A DNA stretch of 9,452 nt. Origin: Chloroflexota bacterium. GTDB taxonomy: Bacteria; Chloroflexota; Anaerolineae; UBA1429. Location of the stretch: contig JAAZBY010000630.1 in assembly GCA_012513595.1 (NCBI GenBank), forward strand, positions 1 to 9,452, read 5' to 3'. The translations under genes were made by a program, and so were the position numbers. The notes under the pieces are model-generated. The model was not told the DNA's origin, did no database searches, and was given only the letters and a program-made list of their open reading frames with translations. This document shows, piece by piece, positions 1 to 6,010 of the stretch. Each line of letters begins with the position of its first letter. The stretch's first letter is position 1.

Positions 1-320
1 CGCGCGCCCATCAGTGCGCCTTCGGCTACCACGCGCGCCACCTGCGACACGGCCGTGTAGGTGTTCGAGTCCAGCTCTGCCAGGGCAGCCCGCATGGTCA
101 AAGACATGTTGGTGCCCGTGTCGCCGTCCGGCACAGGGAAGACGTTGAGGGCGTTGACCAGGTCCACGTTGACGTCCAGCCAGGCTCCTGCGGACCGCAG
201 GGCGTCGATGAAGCACTGGCTGTTACAGGCTGCCGTGCTGGTACGCGCCTCCGTCGGGGGACCTATGCGGTCCTCGTTGTTCTTGTCCTGATGCTGGGGA
301 TTGGCGGGATGCTCGCTCAA
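1..320 (-). CDS. fakA: Fatty acid kinase subunit FakA / YloV (DhaL-domain protein), N-terminal part, cut by the window edge
   Basis: About 106 N-terminal residues are present; the rest lies left of the window. FakA phosphorylates fatty acids carried by FakB proteins, in the cytoplasm, for entry into phospholipid synthesis. The family hallmark is clear: residues 56-72 read NALNVFPVPDGDTGTNM, the nucleotide/Mg-binding loop of the DhaL (Dak phosphatase) fold, with the metal-binding aspartates at about 65 and 67. It is preceded by a helix (FIDALRSAGAWLD). The start is TTG at 320, chosen because GGAGG (330-334) lies 9 nt upstream and this is the frame of the motif. It gives about 30 extra polar residues (rich in N, Q, H, D, E) before the domain, longer than usual for the family. 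The gene follows the Asp23-family gene by 38 bp on the same strand, the usual YloU-YloV pairing. The family call is very secure; the exact start is moderately secure. Confidence 0.9.
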   Translation of the reverse strand, partial: MSEHPANPQHQDKNNEDRIGPPTEARTSTAACNSQCFIDALRSAGAWLDVNVDLVNALNVFPVPDGDTGTNMSLTMRAALAELDSNTYTAVSQVARVVAEGALMGA

Positions 321-358
321 AACGACGATCCTCCGATGACACAGACCAGACGGCTGGC

Positions 359-715
359 CTAATCGCTATTAGAGATGCGTAGCCCCTGAACGTGGACGTT
401 CACTGCGGCGATAGGGAGGCCCAGAGAGCGCTCTACCGCAAAGCTCACGTTCTCCATCACGTTCTGCGCTACCATGGAGATGCGCGTTCCGTACTCCATA
501 ACCACGTAGAGGTCGATGACGATACGCCCTTCGACCACATCCACCACCACTCCGCGGTGCGAGCTTTCGACCTGGAGGATCTCGGCGATGCCGTCCTTCA
601 GGGTCGTCGCGGACATGCCCACCACGCCGTAGCAGTTGAGAACCGCCTCGCTGGCGATGCTGGCGATGGCCCTGGGAGAGATCTCTATCTTGCCGATGGG
701 AGAGTCTGCGTGCAT
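359..715 (-). CDS. yloU: Asp23/Gls24 family envelope stress protein (YloU-like)
   Basis: A 118-residue protein starting MHADSPIGKIEISP and matching the Asp23/Gls24 (DUF322) family. The typical pattern is visible: an initial short strand (GKIEISPRAIASIASEAVLNCYGVVGM), a middle basic/acidic segment, then GRIVIDLYVVMEYGTRISMVAQNVMENV followed by the ending AAVNVHVQGLRI. Family members are small cytoplasmic proteins linked to cell-envelope homeostasis; YloU itself has no settled biochemical role. ATG at 715 is preferred because a GAGGAG ribosome binding site (720-725) lies 4 nt upstream and the domain begins at once. The frame stays open upstream to about 898, but that part is low-complexity Arg/Pro-rich shadow sequence. 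The gene sits directly upstream of fakA on the same strand and divergently from rpmB, a strongly conserved arrangement in Bacillota and also seen in other Gram-positive-like phyla. No convincing promoter of its own was found in the 269-bp gap before rpmB. Confidence 0.9.
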   Translation of the reverse strand: MHADSPIGKIEISPRAIASIASEAVLNCYGVVGMSATTLKDGIAEILQVESSHRGVVVDVVEGRIVIDLYVVMEYGTRISMVAQNVMENVSFAVERSLGLPIAAVNVHVQGLRISNSD

Positions 716-841
716 ATGTCTCCTCGTCGCGGTATCGAGACGGACGTCTGGGTGTGCCGGGTGCCGCTGTCGCCGCTCGCCCCGATGGTCGGGCGGCACA
801 CCGCGTCGCCCGCCGGGAACTCGCCTGGCTCCACCCGGCCG

Positions 842-859
842 CCGGCAGGGCGCTGCCGG
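842..859. repeat. Small inverted repeat in the yloU-rpmB intergenic region
   Basis: CCGGCAG (842-848), a GGCG loop, and CTGCCGG (853-859) form a perfect 7-bp stem. If yloU-fakA is transcribed from near 880-900 it would lie in that leader RNA. It could equally be chance in very GC-rich DNA. No T-tract follows on either strand, so it is not a standard terminator. Confidence 0.35.
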
Positions 860-886
860 TTCGCCAGAGCAAGAGTGGGCGCCGGT

Positions 887-915
887 TTGCACGTGCAACC
901 GGTGTATGGTATCAT
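887..915 (+). promoter_or_regulatory. Sigma-70-type promoter of rpmB
   Basis: TTGCAC (887-892) and TATCAT (910-915) are separated by exactly 17 bp, matching the housekeeping sigma consensus at 8 of 12 positions. Transcription would start near 922, leaving a leader of about 63 nt before rpmB at 985. The -35 box is half of a perfect 12-bp palindrome, TTGCACGTGCAA (887-898), so a regulator could act here. The surrounding 716-984 gap holds no gene that I can support. Confidence 0.6.
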
Positions 916-941
916 AACCGCCGCTTTGAGGCCAAATCTGC

Positions 942-957
942 CGGCACGCTGGTGCCG
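942..957 (+). promoter_or_regulatory. Leader hairpin upstream of rpmB
   Basis: CGGCAC (942-947), loop GCTG, and GTGCCG (952-957) make a 6-bp stem in the predicted 5' leader of rpmB, ending 27 nt before the start codon. It may be a plain leader hairpin or an L28 or other autoregulatory element. Nothing shown here identifies a known ribosomal-protein leader family. Confidence 0.3.
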
Positions 958-984
958 CGCGCAGGGGATAAGGGGTGGTGGATC

Positions 985-1164
985 ATGGCTGTCTGCGAAA
1001 AGTGCGGCAAGAAACCGCAGTTTGGGCACACGGTGAGCTTTTCCAAGCGGCACAATAACCGGGCGTTTCGGCCGAACATCCAGACCACCATCGTCATGAT
1101 CGATGGGCGCCCGCAGAGGGTCACGGTGTGTGCCCGCTGCCTGCGCACCATGAACAAGGGCTAG
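985..1164 (+). CDS. rpmB: Large ribosomal subunit protein bL28
   Basis: A 59-residue bL28, a component of the 50S subunit. The sequence MAVCEKCGKKPQFGHTVSFS followed by NNRAFRPNIQ and the C-terminal VCARCLRTM is diagnostic. Four cysteines (C4, C7, C49, C52) form two CxxC pairs, so this is the zinc-binding (C+) form of L28. ATG at 985 is chosen because the protein then has family length and starts at the first CxxC. The frame is open back to about 754, but the upstream residues have no L28 character and would overlap the promoter. The ribosome binding site is a G-rich stretch (about 970-980, AAGGGGTGGTGG) rather than a clean GGAGG. The gene is transcribed alone, diverging from yloU-fakA and ending in a hairpin terminator that faces rpe. 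Confidence 0.97.
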   Translation: MAVCEKCGKKPQFGHTVSFSKRHNNRAFRPNIQTTIVMIDGRPQRVTVCARCLRTMNKG

Positions 1165-1196
1165 CGCCCCGGCAAGCGCTATCGGTACCGATCAGA

Positions 1197-1230
1197 AGAG
1201 CCAGCCCGCATGCGGGCTGGCTCTCTTTAT
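1197..1230 (+). terminator. Rho-independent terminator after rpmB, possibly bidirectional with rpe
   Basis: Positions 1198-1223 form a perfect 26-bp palindrome (GAGCCAGCCCGCA and its exact reverse complement, meeting at GCATGC), one pair longer with 1197/1224. It is followed on the plus strand by the T-rich TCTTTAT. Only 33 bp separate its start from the rpmB stop. On the minus strand it is followed by a pyrimidine tract, so it could also end the yugP-rlmN-rpe transcript, whose last gene stops at 1247. Confidence 0.85.
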
Positions 1231-1246
1231 ATGCGCGCGGGCGCCA

Positions 1247-1915
1247 CTAGGCGAGCCGCGCCCGCAACCCCTCGATCGCGCCGCGCACCCCATGCGGGCT
1301 GCCAAAGATCGCCGAACCCATGACCAGTGAGTCGGCGCCGGCCTCCACGACGCTGCGGATCGTCTCCTCGTTCACGCCCCCGTCCACCTCGATGGTGCAC
1401 CGCAGGCCGCGCTCGTCCAGCATCTGGCGCAGGCGGCGGACCTTGTCCAGGGTGGCGGGGATCAGTTCCTGGCCACCAAAGCCCGGGTTGACGGTCATGA
1501 TCAGCACCGTATCCACCATGGCGAGCACCTCGCTCAGGTTGGAAAGCGGCGTGGCAGGGTTTAGCGTCACCGCGGGAAGCGCTCCCACCTCGCGGATCTG
1601 CTGTAGGGTGCGGTGCAGGTGCGGGCAGGTTTCCACGTGCACCGTGATCAGATCGGCGCCCGCCCGGGCGAAATCGTCGATGTAGCGCTCGGGCTGCTCG
1701 ATCATCAGGTGGACGTGCAGCGGCAGCCCGGTCACGGGCCGCAGGGCGCGCACGACCAGGGGGCCGATGGTGATATTGGGGACAAAGTGCCCGTCCATCA
1801 CGTCGATGTGCAAGAGATCGGCCCCGGCCTCTTCCGCCTCGCGCACGTGCTCACCGAGCCGGGCGAAATCGGCGGACAGGATCGAAGGAGCAAAGAGGAT
1901 TCTGCGTTCCAGCAT
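1247..1915 (-). CDS. rpe: Ribulose-phosphate 3-epimerase
   Basis: A 222-residue cytoplasmic TIM-barrel enzyme that interconverts D-ribulose 5-phosphate and D-xylulose 5-phosphate in the pentose phosphate pathway. The length is normal for the family. Characteristic stretches are FAPSILSADFARLG near the N-terminus, HIDVMDGHFVPNITIGP (metal ligands H36 and D38), HVHLMI (H69), the NPGFGGQ phosphate-gripping loop (143-149), and EVDGGVN with catalytic/metal D178, then GADSLVMGSAIFG at the end. The ATG at 1915 follows the rlmN stop codon with no gap (TAAATG), and its GGAG ribosome binding site (1924-1927) lies within the last codons of rlmN. Translation is therefore probably coupled. In Bacillus, prpC, prkC and rsgA sit between rlmN and rpe; they are absent here. 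Confidence 0.97.
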   Translation of the reverse strand: MLERRILFAPSILSADFARLGEHVREAEEAGADLLHIDVMDGHFVPNITIGPLVVRALRPVTGLPLHVHLMIEQPERYIDDFARAGADLITVHVETCPHLHRTLQQIREVGALPAVTLNPATPLSNLSEVLAMVDTVLIMTVNPGFGGQELIPATLDKVRRLRQMLDERGLRCTIEVDGGVNEETIRSVVEAGADSLVMGSAIFGSPHGVRGAIEGLRARLA

Positions 1916-3016
1916 TTACCGTTCTCCGTTCTGAGGGGCGGCGGCACGGCCGCGCAGCTGCCCGCAGCCGGCGCGGATCTCGGCCCCGCGCGATACTCGC
2001 ACGGTGGCCTCGATCGCACCGCGCTGCAGAATCGCGCGGAAGCGCTGCACCCGTGCGGCCGGCGAAGGCCGCAGGGCGGCGTCACCCGTGGCGTTCAAAG
2101 GGATCAGGTTGACGTGGCAGAGCGTCCCGCGGAGGCGTTCCACCAGGCGTTGGGCGTGGGCGTCCGAGTCGTTCACGCCGTCGATCAGGGCGTACTCGTA
2201 AGTCGGGCGGCGGCCGCTGTGCTCGGCGTAGCGAGCCACCGCCTCGAGCAGGCCCTCGAGGGGGTAGCGGCGGTTGATGGGGACCAGCCGGTCACGCAGG
2301 GCGTTGTCCGCGGCGTGAAGCGAAATGGCCAGCCCCACCCCCGTGCCCTCGGCCGTCAGGCGCTCGATGCCCGGGACGATCCCGGCCGTGGAGATCGTAA
2401 AGCGGCGCATGCCCAGCCCCAGGCCGCGCTCGTCGTTCAGGTTGCGAATGGCGCCCCACACCGCCTCATAGTTCAGCAGGGGCTCCCCCATGCCCATAAA
2501 GACCACGTTGGTGAGCGGGCGCCCCTCGTGCGCCAGGCGGCGTGCTGCGGCAAGGATCTGGGCGGTGATCTCGGCCGTCGACAGGTAGCGCACCCAGCCC
2601 GCCTGGCCCGTGGCGCAAAAGGGACAGCCAATGGCACAGCCCACTTGCGAGGACGCGCACACCGTGTTGCGGTCCGGGTAGCGCATGAGGACGGTCTCGA
2701 ACGTCTGGCCGTCGGCGCTGCGGAACAGGGTTTTGTTGGTCAGGCCGTCATCGGTGCTCTCGTCGCGCAGGGCTTCCAGCGGGGACCAGTCGGCCTCCTC
2801 GACGAGGCGTTGGCGCAGATGCCGGGGCAGCGTGGTCATCTCCTCGGGGCCGGCGGCCAGCTGCCGGTAGAGTCCCTGCCAGAGTTGCTCTCCGCGGAAG
2901 CGCGGCTCACCCCAACCGCGCAGGAGAACGGTCATCTCGTCAAAGGACAAGGCCAACAGCGTGGCCTTGTCCTCTTGCGCTATCGTTCTTGGTTTGCTCG
3001 TCACTGTGCCGTGCAC
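1916..3016 (-). CDS. rlmN: Dual-specificity RNA methyltransferase RlmN (23S rRNA A2503 / tRNA A37, radical SAM)
   Basis: A 366-residue radical SAM enzyme that adds a methyl group to C2 of A2503 in 23S rRNA and, in the family, A37 of some tRNAs. The radical SAM cluster motif CAIGCPFC provides C127, C131 and C134. The two mechanism-specific cysteines are also present: C351 in IRAGCGQL, which carries the methyl group, and C120 in TVCASSQ, which resolves the protein-RNA link. GMGEPLLNYE (175-184) and ISLHAAD (231-237) are further family signatures. An RlmN N-terminal domain (about residues 20-95, FRGEQLWQGLY) precedes the barrel. The start is GTG at 3016. A second GTG four codons in (3004) is about equally plausible, with TAGGTG upstream, so the start is uncertain by four residues. 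The gene is second in the yugP-rlmN-rpe operon, 55 bp after yugP, and abuts rpe. Confidence 0.97.
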   Translation of the reverse strand: MHGTVTSKPRTIAQEDKATLLALSFDEMTVLLRGWGEPRFRGEQLWQGLYRQLAAGPEEMTTLPRHLRQRLVEEADWSPLEALRDESTDDGLTNKTLFRSADGQTFETVLMRYPDRNTVCASSQVGCAIGCPFCATGQAGWVRYLSTAEITAQILAAARRLAHEGRPLTNVVFMGMGEPLLNYEAVWGAIRNLNDERGLGLGMRRFTISTAGIVPGIERLTAEGTGVGLAISLHAADNALRDRLVPINRRYPLEGLLEAVARYAEHSGRRPTYEYALIDGVNDSDAHAQRLVERLRGTLCHVNLIPLNATGDAALRPSPAARVQRFRAILQRGAIEATVRVSRGAEIRAGCGQLRGRAAAPQNGER

Positions 3017-3071
3017 CTACCCACGCTGCGGCAGGCCGCCGCCTGCCCACGTGCCTTCGAACAGGCTCGGG

Positions 3072-3755
3072 CTAGCGCCGCCGCCGGCCGCTCAGGATCG
3101 TCATATAGTACAGGATCGTCGAGAGCGCCTGCACCGCGGCGGCCACGTAGGTCAGCGCCGCGGCCGACAGGACGCGGCGGACGCCGCGCTCCTCGGCGCT
3201 GCTGATCATCCCGGAAGTCTGCAGCAGGGCCACCGCCCGGCTAGAGGCGTTGAACTCCACCGGCAACGTGACCAGGGCAAACACCAAGGTCAGCGAGAAC
3301 AGCACTAGCCCCACCAGCGGCAGGTTGGCCAAGTTGAGCAAGATACCGACGATGAAAAGGATCGGGCCCACCCAAGAGCCGATCTGCACCGCGGGGACCA
3401 TCGCGCCACGGAGCTTGAGCGGCACGTAGCCCTGTTGGTCCTGTTGGGCGTGGCCGATCTCATGCGCCACGATGCCCAGTGCGGCCACCGAGGGCACGCG
3501 GGCCACGTCTTCCGACAGGTACAGCTGCTTACTGCGCGGGTCGTAGTGATCGGAGAGCTGGCCGGGCGTCGACCCGATGCCGACGCCGTCCAGCCCGGCG
3601 ACGCTGAGCAAGCGTTGGGCTGCCCAAAGGCCGGTGACGTTGCGGGCGTTGCGCACCTGTGAGTACTGGTTATAAGCTGAACGCACTCGGAACTGCGCAT
3701 ACATGCCGAACAATAGTGCTGGCAAAGCGAAGACATAGTAAAGTGGATTGAACAA
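3072..3755 (-). CDS. yugP: YugP-family membrane zinc metallopeptidase
   Basis: A 227-residue integral membrane protein of the putative neutral zinc metallopeptidase family (Zn_peptidase_2), the same size as Bacillus YugP. An N-terminal membrane segment (about 4-22, PLYYVFALPALLFGMYA) is followed by a soluble part with the zincin motif HEIGH (H98, E99, H102; context VAHEIGHAQQ). Two close hydrophobic helices (about 126-145 and 147-166), the conserved LPVEFNASSRA segment (164-173) with E167 as probable third zinc ligand, and a C-terminal hydrophobic stretch (about 197-220) follow. Physiological substrates are not established for the family. The start is TTG at 3755, supported by CCTCCC (3761-3766, GGGAGG on the coding strand) 5 nt upstream. 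The gene is first in the minus-strand operon with rlmN and rpe and sits just downstream of a TATAAT promoter. Confidence 0.93.
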   Translation of the reverse strand: MFNPLYYVFALPALLFGMYAQFRVRSAYNQYSQVRNARNVTGLWAAQRLLSVAGLDGVGIGSTPGQLSDHYDPRSKQLYLSEDVARVPSVAALGIVAHEIGHAQQDQQGYVPLKLRGAMVPAVQIGSWVGPILFIVGILLNLANLPLVGLVLFSLTLVFALVTLPVEFNASSRAVALLQTSGMISSAEERGVRRVLSAAALTYVAAAVQALSTILYYMTILSGRRRR

Positions 3756-3805
3756 CGGAACCTCCCTGCGCCGTGAATGCGCGCAAACAGATGAGGATTA
3801 CCCAC

Positions 3806-3833
3806 ATTATACTACGTGCTCGCGAGGGGCCAA
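3806..3833 (-). promoter_or_regulatory. Promoter of the yugP-rlmN-rpe operon
   Basis: On the minus strand a perfect TATAAT -10 box (3811-3806) is preceded at 16 bp by TTGGCC (3833-3828). Transcription would begin near 3799, giving a leader of about 43 nt. The spacer contains the 8-bp palindrome CTCGCGAG (3819-3826), and a hairpin-like repeat CGGCAG-CT-CTGCCG (3841-3854) lies just upstream. The rest of the 3756-4016 gap between yugP and bcp shows no gene that I can support. Confidence 0.65.
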
Positions 3834-3840
3834 GTTGCGC

Positions 3841-3854
3841 CGGCAGCTCTGCCG
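3841..3854. repeat. Short inverted repeat between bcp and yugP
   Basis: CGGCAG (3841-3846) and CTGCCG (3849-3854) are exact complements separated by 2 bp, just upstream of the yugP -35 box and 163 bp past the end of bcp. A two-base loop would force opening of the inner pair. No T-tract follows, so a terminator role for bcp is doubtful; an operator or chance are alternatives. Confidence 0.25.
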
Positions 3855-4016
3855 CGCCCCTGTGCCTGATGGCCTCCCGGGCAGCAGCCGTCCTCGCACT
3901 ACGCCGGCCTGCCGACGCGACATAACGAGTATGCCGCGGAGGATAGCTGCGGCGGTGGGGGACAGGGCAGCCCGCGTTGCCAGCTCTACAGGACCCTGGG
4001 CGGCAATGCGCGCCGC

Positions 4017-4469
4017 CTACAGGACGGCCAGGACCTCCTGGGCGTGACCCTCCGGCTTGACCTTGGCAAAGACGTGCTGGATCAGCCCCTGCTCGTCGAT
4101 GACGAAGGTCGTGCGCAGGATGCCCTCGTAGGTACGGCCGTAGTTCTTCTTCTCACCCCAGGCGCCGTAGGCCGAGGCGACCGTGTGGTCCGGGTCGCTC
4201 AGCAGGTAGAAGGGCAGGCCGTACTTGGCCCGGAACTTGGTGTGCGAGGCCTCCCGATCCGGGCTGACGCCGATGACCACGGCGCCCTTGCCAAGGAACT
4301 GGGAGTAATCGTCCCGGAAGCTGCAGGCCTCTTTGGTGCAGCCGGGCGTGTCATCCTTGGGGTAAAAGTAGAGCACGACCTTCTTGCCACGGAAAGACGA
4401 CAGGGTCACCTGCTCACCCGAGTCCGCAGTGAGGGTAAAGTCGGGAGCCTGATCACGTACAGACAGCAT
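4017..4469 (-). CDS. bcp: Peroxiredoxin of the BCP/PrxQ type (thioredoxin-dependent thiol peroxidase)
   Basis: A 150-residue cytoplasmic thiol peroxidase that reduces hydrogen peroxide and organic peroxides at the expense of thioredoxin. The family motif YPKDDTPGCTKEAC is intact, with peroxidatic C44 and resolving C49 five residues apart, the atypical two-cysteine BCP arrangement. T41 and R119 (GILRTTFVID) complete the usual peroxidatic active site. The start is the ATG at 4469, giving MLSVRDQAPDFTL, the normal family beginning. An AGGAGGAGG-rich ribosome binding site (4475-4483) lies 5 nt upstream. The frame extends further upstream to 4526, but those residues overlap the ribosome binding site and the promoter. 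The gene is single on the minus strand with its own promoter and is divergent from the GH1 gene. Its link with neighbours is regulatory at most. Confidence 0.96.
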   Translation of the reverse strand: MLSVRDQAPDFTLTADSGEQVTLSSFRGKKVVLYFYPKDDTPGCTKEACSFRDDYSQFLGKGAVVIGVSPDREASHTKFRAKYGLPFYLLSDPDHTVASAYGAWGEKKNYGRTYEGILRTTFVIDEQGLIQHVFAKVKPEGHAQEVLAVL

Positions 4470-4516
4470 GACATACCTCCTCCGGCGGAGCGCCATGGCG
4501 CCGCTTACTCTGCCAC

Positions 4517-4545
4517 ACGATAGCATAAGGGATATTGTTTGTCAA
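4517..4545 (-). promoter_or_regulatory. Promoter of bcp
   Basis: On the minus strand a perfect TTGACA -35 box (4545-4540) lies exactly 17 bp from TATCGT (4522-4517). The region is a local AT-rich island in GC-rich surroundings. Transcription would begin near 4510, about 40 nt before the bcp start. Confidence 0.7.
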
Positions 4546-4568
4546 CTAGCACAAGAACATGTTGCTAG
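4546..4568. promoter_or_regulatory. Operator-like inverted repeat between bcp and the GH1 gene
   Basis: CTAGCA (4546-4551) and TGCTAG (4563-4568) are exact complements separated by 11 bp. The left arm directly touches the bcp -35 box and the right arm ends 22 bp before the GH1 -35 box. Arm length and a centre-to-centre spacing of 17 bp suit a dimeric helix-turn-helix regulator. The regulator family is not identifiable from the site. Confidence 0.4.
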
Positions 4569-4590
4569 CTCCGGAAGGTGGCCAAGGCGG

Positions 4591-4619
4591 TTGACGGAGA
4601 GGCATCGCGCCCCTACACT
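4591..4619 (+). promoter_or_regulatory. Promoter of the GH1-M20 operon
   Basis: TTGACG (4591-4596) and TACACT (4614-4619) are separated by exactly 17 bp. Transcription would begin near 4626, about 36 nt before the GH1 start at 4662. It faces away from the bcp promoter, with the two -35 boxes 45 bp apart. Confidence 0.6.
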
Positions 4620-4645
4620 CCGCGCAACAACGGCTGACCGCGGAG
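4618..4645. promoter_or_regulatory. Inverted repeat over the GH1 transcription start
   Basis: CTCCGCG (4618-4624) and CGCGGAG (4639-4645) are exact 7-bp complements with 14 bp between them. The left arm overlaps the last bases of the predicted -10 box and the right arm ends 2 bp before the AGGAGGT ribosome binding site (4648-4654). That is where a repressor would block transcription. Because the left arm lies before the predicted start point, DNA binding fits better than an RNA hairpin, unless the real start is further upstream. Confidence 0.4.
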
Positions 4646-4661
4646 CGAGGAGGTACCCGAC

Positions 4662-5996
4662 ATGACCGAGTACCGCTTTCCGGAGGGCTTTGTGTGGGGC
4701 ACGGCCACCAGCTCGTACCAGATCGAGGGCGGCCGCGAGGCGCGCGGCGACTGCATCTGGGACACGTTCTGCCGCTGGCCGGGCAAGGTCGTCAGGGGGC
4801 ACCATGGCGACGTGGCCAACGACCACTATCACCGCTATCGTGACGACGTCGCCCTGATGGCCGACCTGGGCATGCAGGCGTATCGCTTCTCCATCTGCTG
4901 GCCCCGCGTGTTGCCGGAAGGGGCAGGGAAGGTCCACGAGCCGGGGCTCGACTTTTACGACCGCCTCGTCGACGAGCTCTTGGCCAGAGACATCGCCCCC
5001 TACGTCACCCTCTACCACTGGGACCTGCCCGTGGCGCTGCAGAACCTGGGCGGCTGGGCGGCCCGCGACACGGCCTACCGCTTCCAGGACTATGTCGCCG
5101 TCGTCGCCCGGCGCCTGGGTGACCGGGTGGGCCACTGGATCACCCACAATGAGCCGTGGGTGGTGGCCATCCTGGGTAACCTCTGGGGCGTCCACGCCCC
5201 CGGCTGGCAGGACCTGGGCCTGGCCCTGCAGGTGGCGCACCACGTGCTTCTTTCGCACGGGCTGGCGGTGCCGGTTCTCCGGGAGGCCAGCCCCTCGTCG
5301 GCGCGGGTGGGCATTACGCTAAACTTTAGCCCGGCGTACCCCGCTTCCGAGAGCCCGGCCGACCTGGCCGCCGCCCGGCGGCACGACGGGCAGGCCAACC
5401 GCTGGTTCATGGATCCCCTCTACAAGGGTGAGTATCCTGAGGATATGTGCGGCCTGTTCGGCTACCAGGTGCCGCGCGTTGCCCCGGGCGATATGGAGAT
5501 CATCCGCCGGCCGACCGACTTTTTGGGCGTCAACTATTACAGCCGCGCGGTCATCCGGCACCGGCCGGGCGCCTTCCTGGACTGCGAGGCGCTCCACCCG
5601 GAAGGCGAGTACACCGCTATGGACTGGGAGGTGTACCCGCAGGCCTTGACGGACCTGCTGGTGCGCCTGGAGCGCGATTATGCCCCCGGCGAGATCTATA
5701 TCACCGAGAACGGCTGCGCCTATGACGACCAGGTCTCGCCCGACGGCCAGGTGCACGATCCCGAGCGCATCGCCTACTACCGCGGGCATCTGCTCGCCTG
5801 CCACGAGGCCATCGCGCGAGGGGTGCCGCTGCGGGGCTACTTGGCCTGGAGCCTGATGGACAACTTTGAATGGGCGCTCGGCTACACGCGGCGGTTTGGC
5901 CTCGTATACGTCGACTTTGAGACGCAGGAGCGCCTGGTCAAGGATAGCGCGCGCTTTTACTCTGCCGTCGCCGCCAGCAACACCATCACCGCCTGA
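4662..5996 (+). CDS. Glycoside hydrolase family 1 beta-glucosidase
   Basis: A 444-residue retaining GH1 enzyme (BglA/BglB type), the normal single-domain length. It would remove terminal non-reducing beta-D-glucosyl (often also galactosyl or fucosyl) units. The N-terminal FPEGFVWGTATSSYQIEGG contains Q20 of the glycone subsite. H119 (YHWDLP) is in place. The acid/base is E164 in THNEPW and the nucleophile is E349 in ITENG. N291 and Y293 (GVNYYSR) and the C-terminal SLMDNFEW with E403 and W404 complete the sugar pocket. There is no signal peptide, so it acts in the cytoplasm on imported disaccharides, glucosides or conjugates. No phosphate-binding hallmark of 6-phospho-beta-glucosidases is seen after SLMDNFEW, which argues against a PTS-fed enzyme. 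ATG at 4662 follows AGGAGGT by 7 nt. It is first in a two-gene operon with an M20 amidohydrolase. The exact substrate is unknown. Confidence 0.96.
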   Translation: MTEYRFPEGFVWGTATSSYQIEGGREARGDCIWDTFCRWPGKVVRGHHGDVANDHYHRYRDDVALMADLGMQAYRFSICWPRVLPEGAGKVHEPGLDFYDRLVDELLARDIAPYVTLYHWDLPVALQNLGGWAARDTAYRFQDYVAVVARRLGDRVGHWITHNEPWVVAILGNLWGVHAPGWQDLGLALQVAHHVLLSHGLAVPVLREASPSSARVGITLNFSPAYPASESPADLAAARRHDGQANRWFMDPLYKGEYPEDMCGLFGYQVPRVAPGDMEIIRRPTDFLGVNYYSRAVIRHRPGAFLDCEALHPEGEYTAMDWEVYPQALTDLLVRLERDYAPGEIYITENGCAYDDQVSPDGQVHDPERIAYYRGHLLACHEAIARGVPLRGYLAWSLMDNFEWALGYTRRFGLVYVDFETQERLVKDSARFYSAVAASNTITA

Positions 5997-6010
5997 GGAG
6001 GGGACAGAAC

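Noticed and set aside
754..984. Upstream in-frame extension of rpmB
   Set aside because: The extra 77 residues have no L28 similarity, overlap the promoter at 887-915, and would nearly triple the size of a compact ribosomal protein.
1165..1246. A spoVM-like tiny gene near rpmB, as in Bacillus
   Set aside because: The 82-bp gap is taken up by the terminator palindrome and shows no short frame like SpoVM on either strand.
1613..3205. A 530-codon open frame on the plus strand opposite rpe and rlmN
   Set aside because: It is antisense to two clear genes. Its product is a low-complexity mix rich in Gly, Arg, Ala, Gln and Val with no recognisable domain, as expected for a third-position shadow frame in GC-rich DNA.
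3756..4016. Possible small gene between yugP and bcp
   Set aside because: An open frame on the plus strand here has Arg/Ala/Ser-rich composition, overlaps the yugP promoter and start, and shows no ribosome binding site or recognisable domain.
4470..4526. Upstream in-frame extension of bcp
   Set aside because: It would consume the ribosome binding site and the -10 box, and family members begin at the MLSVRDQAPDF position.
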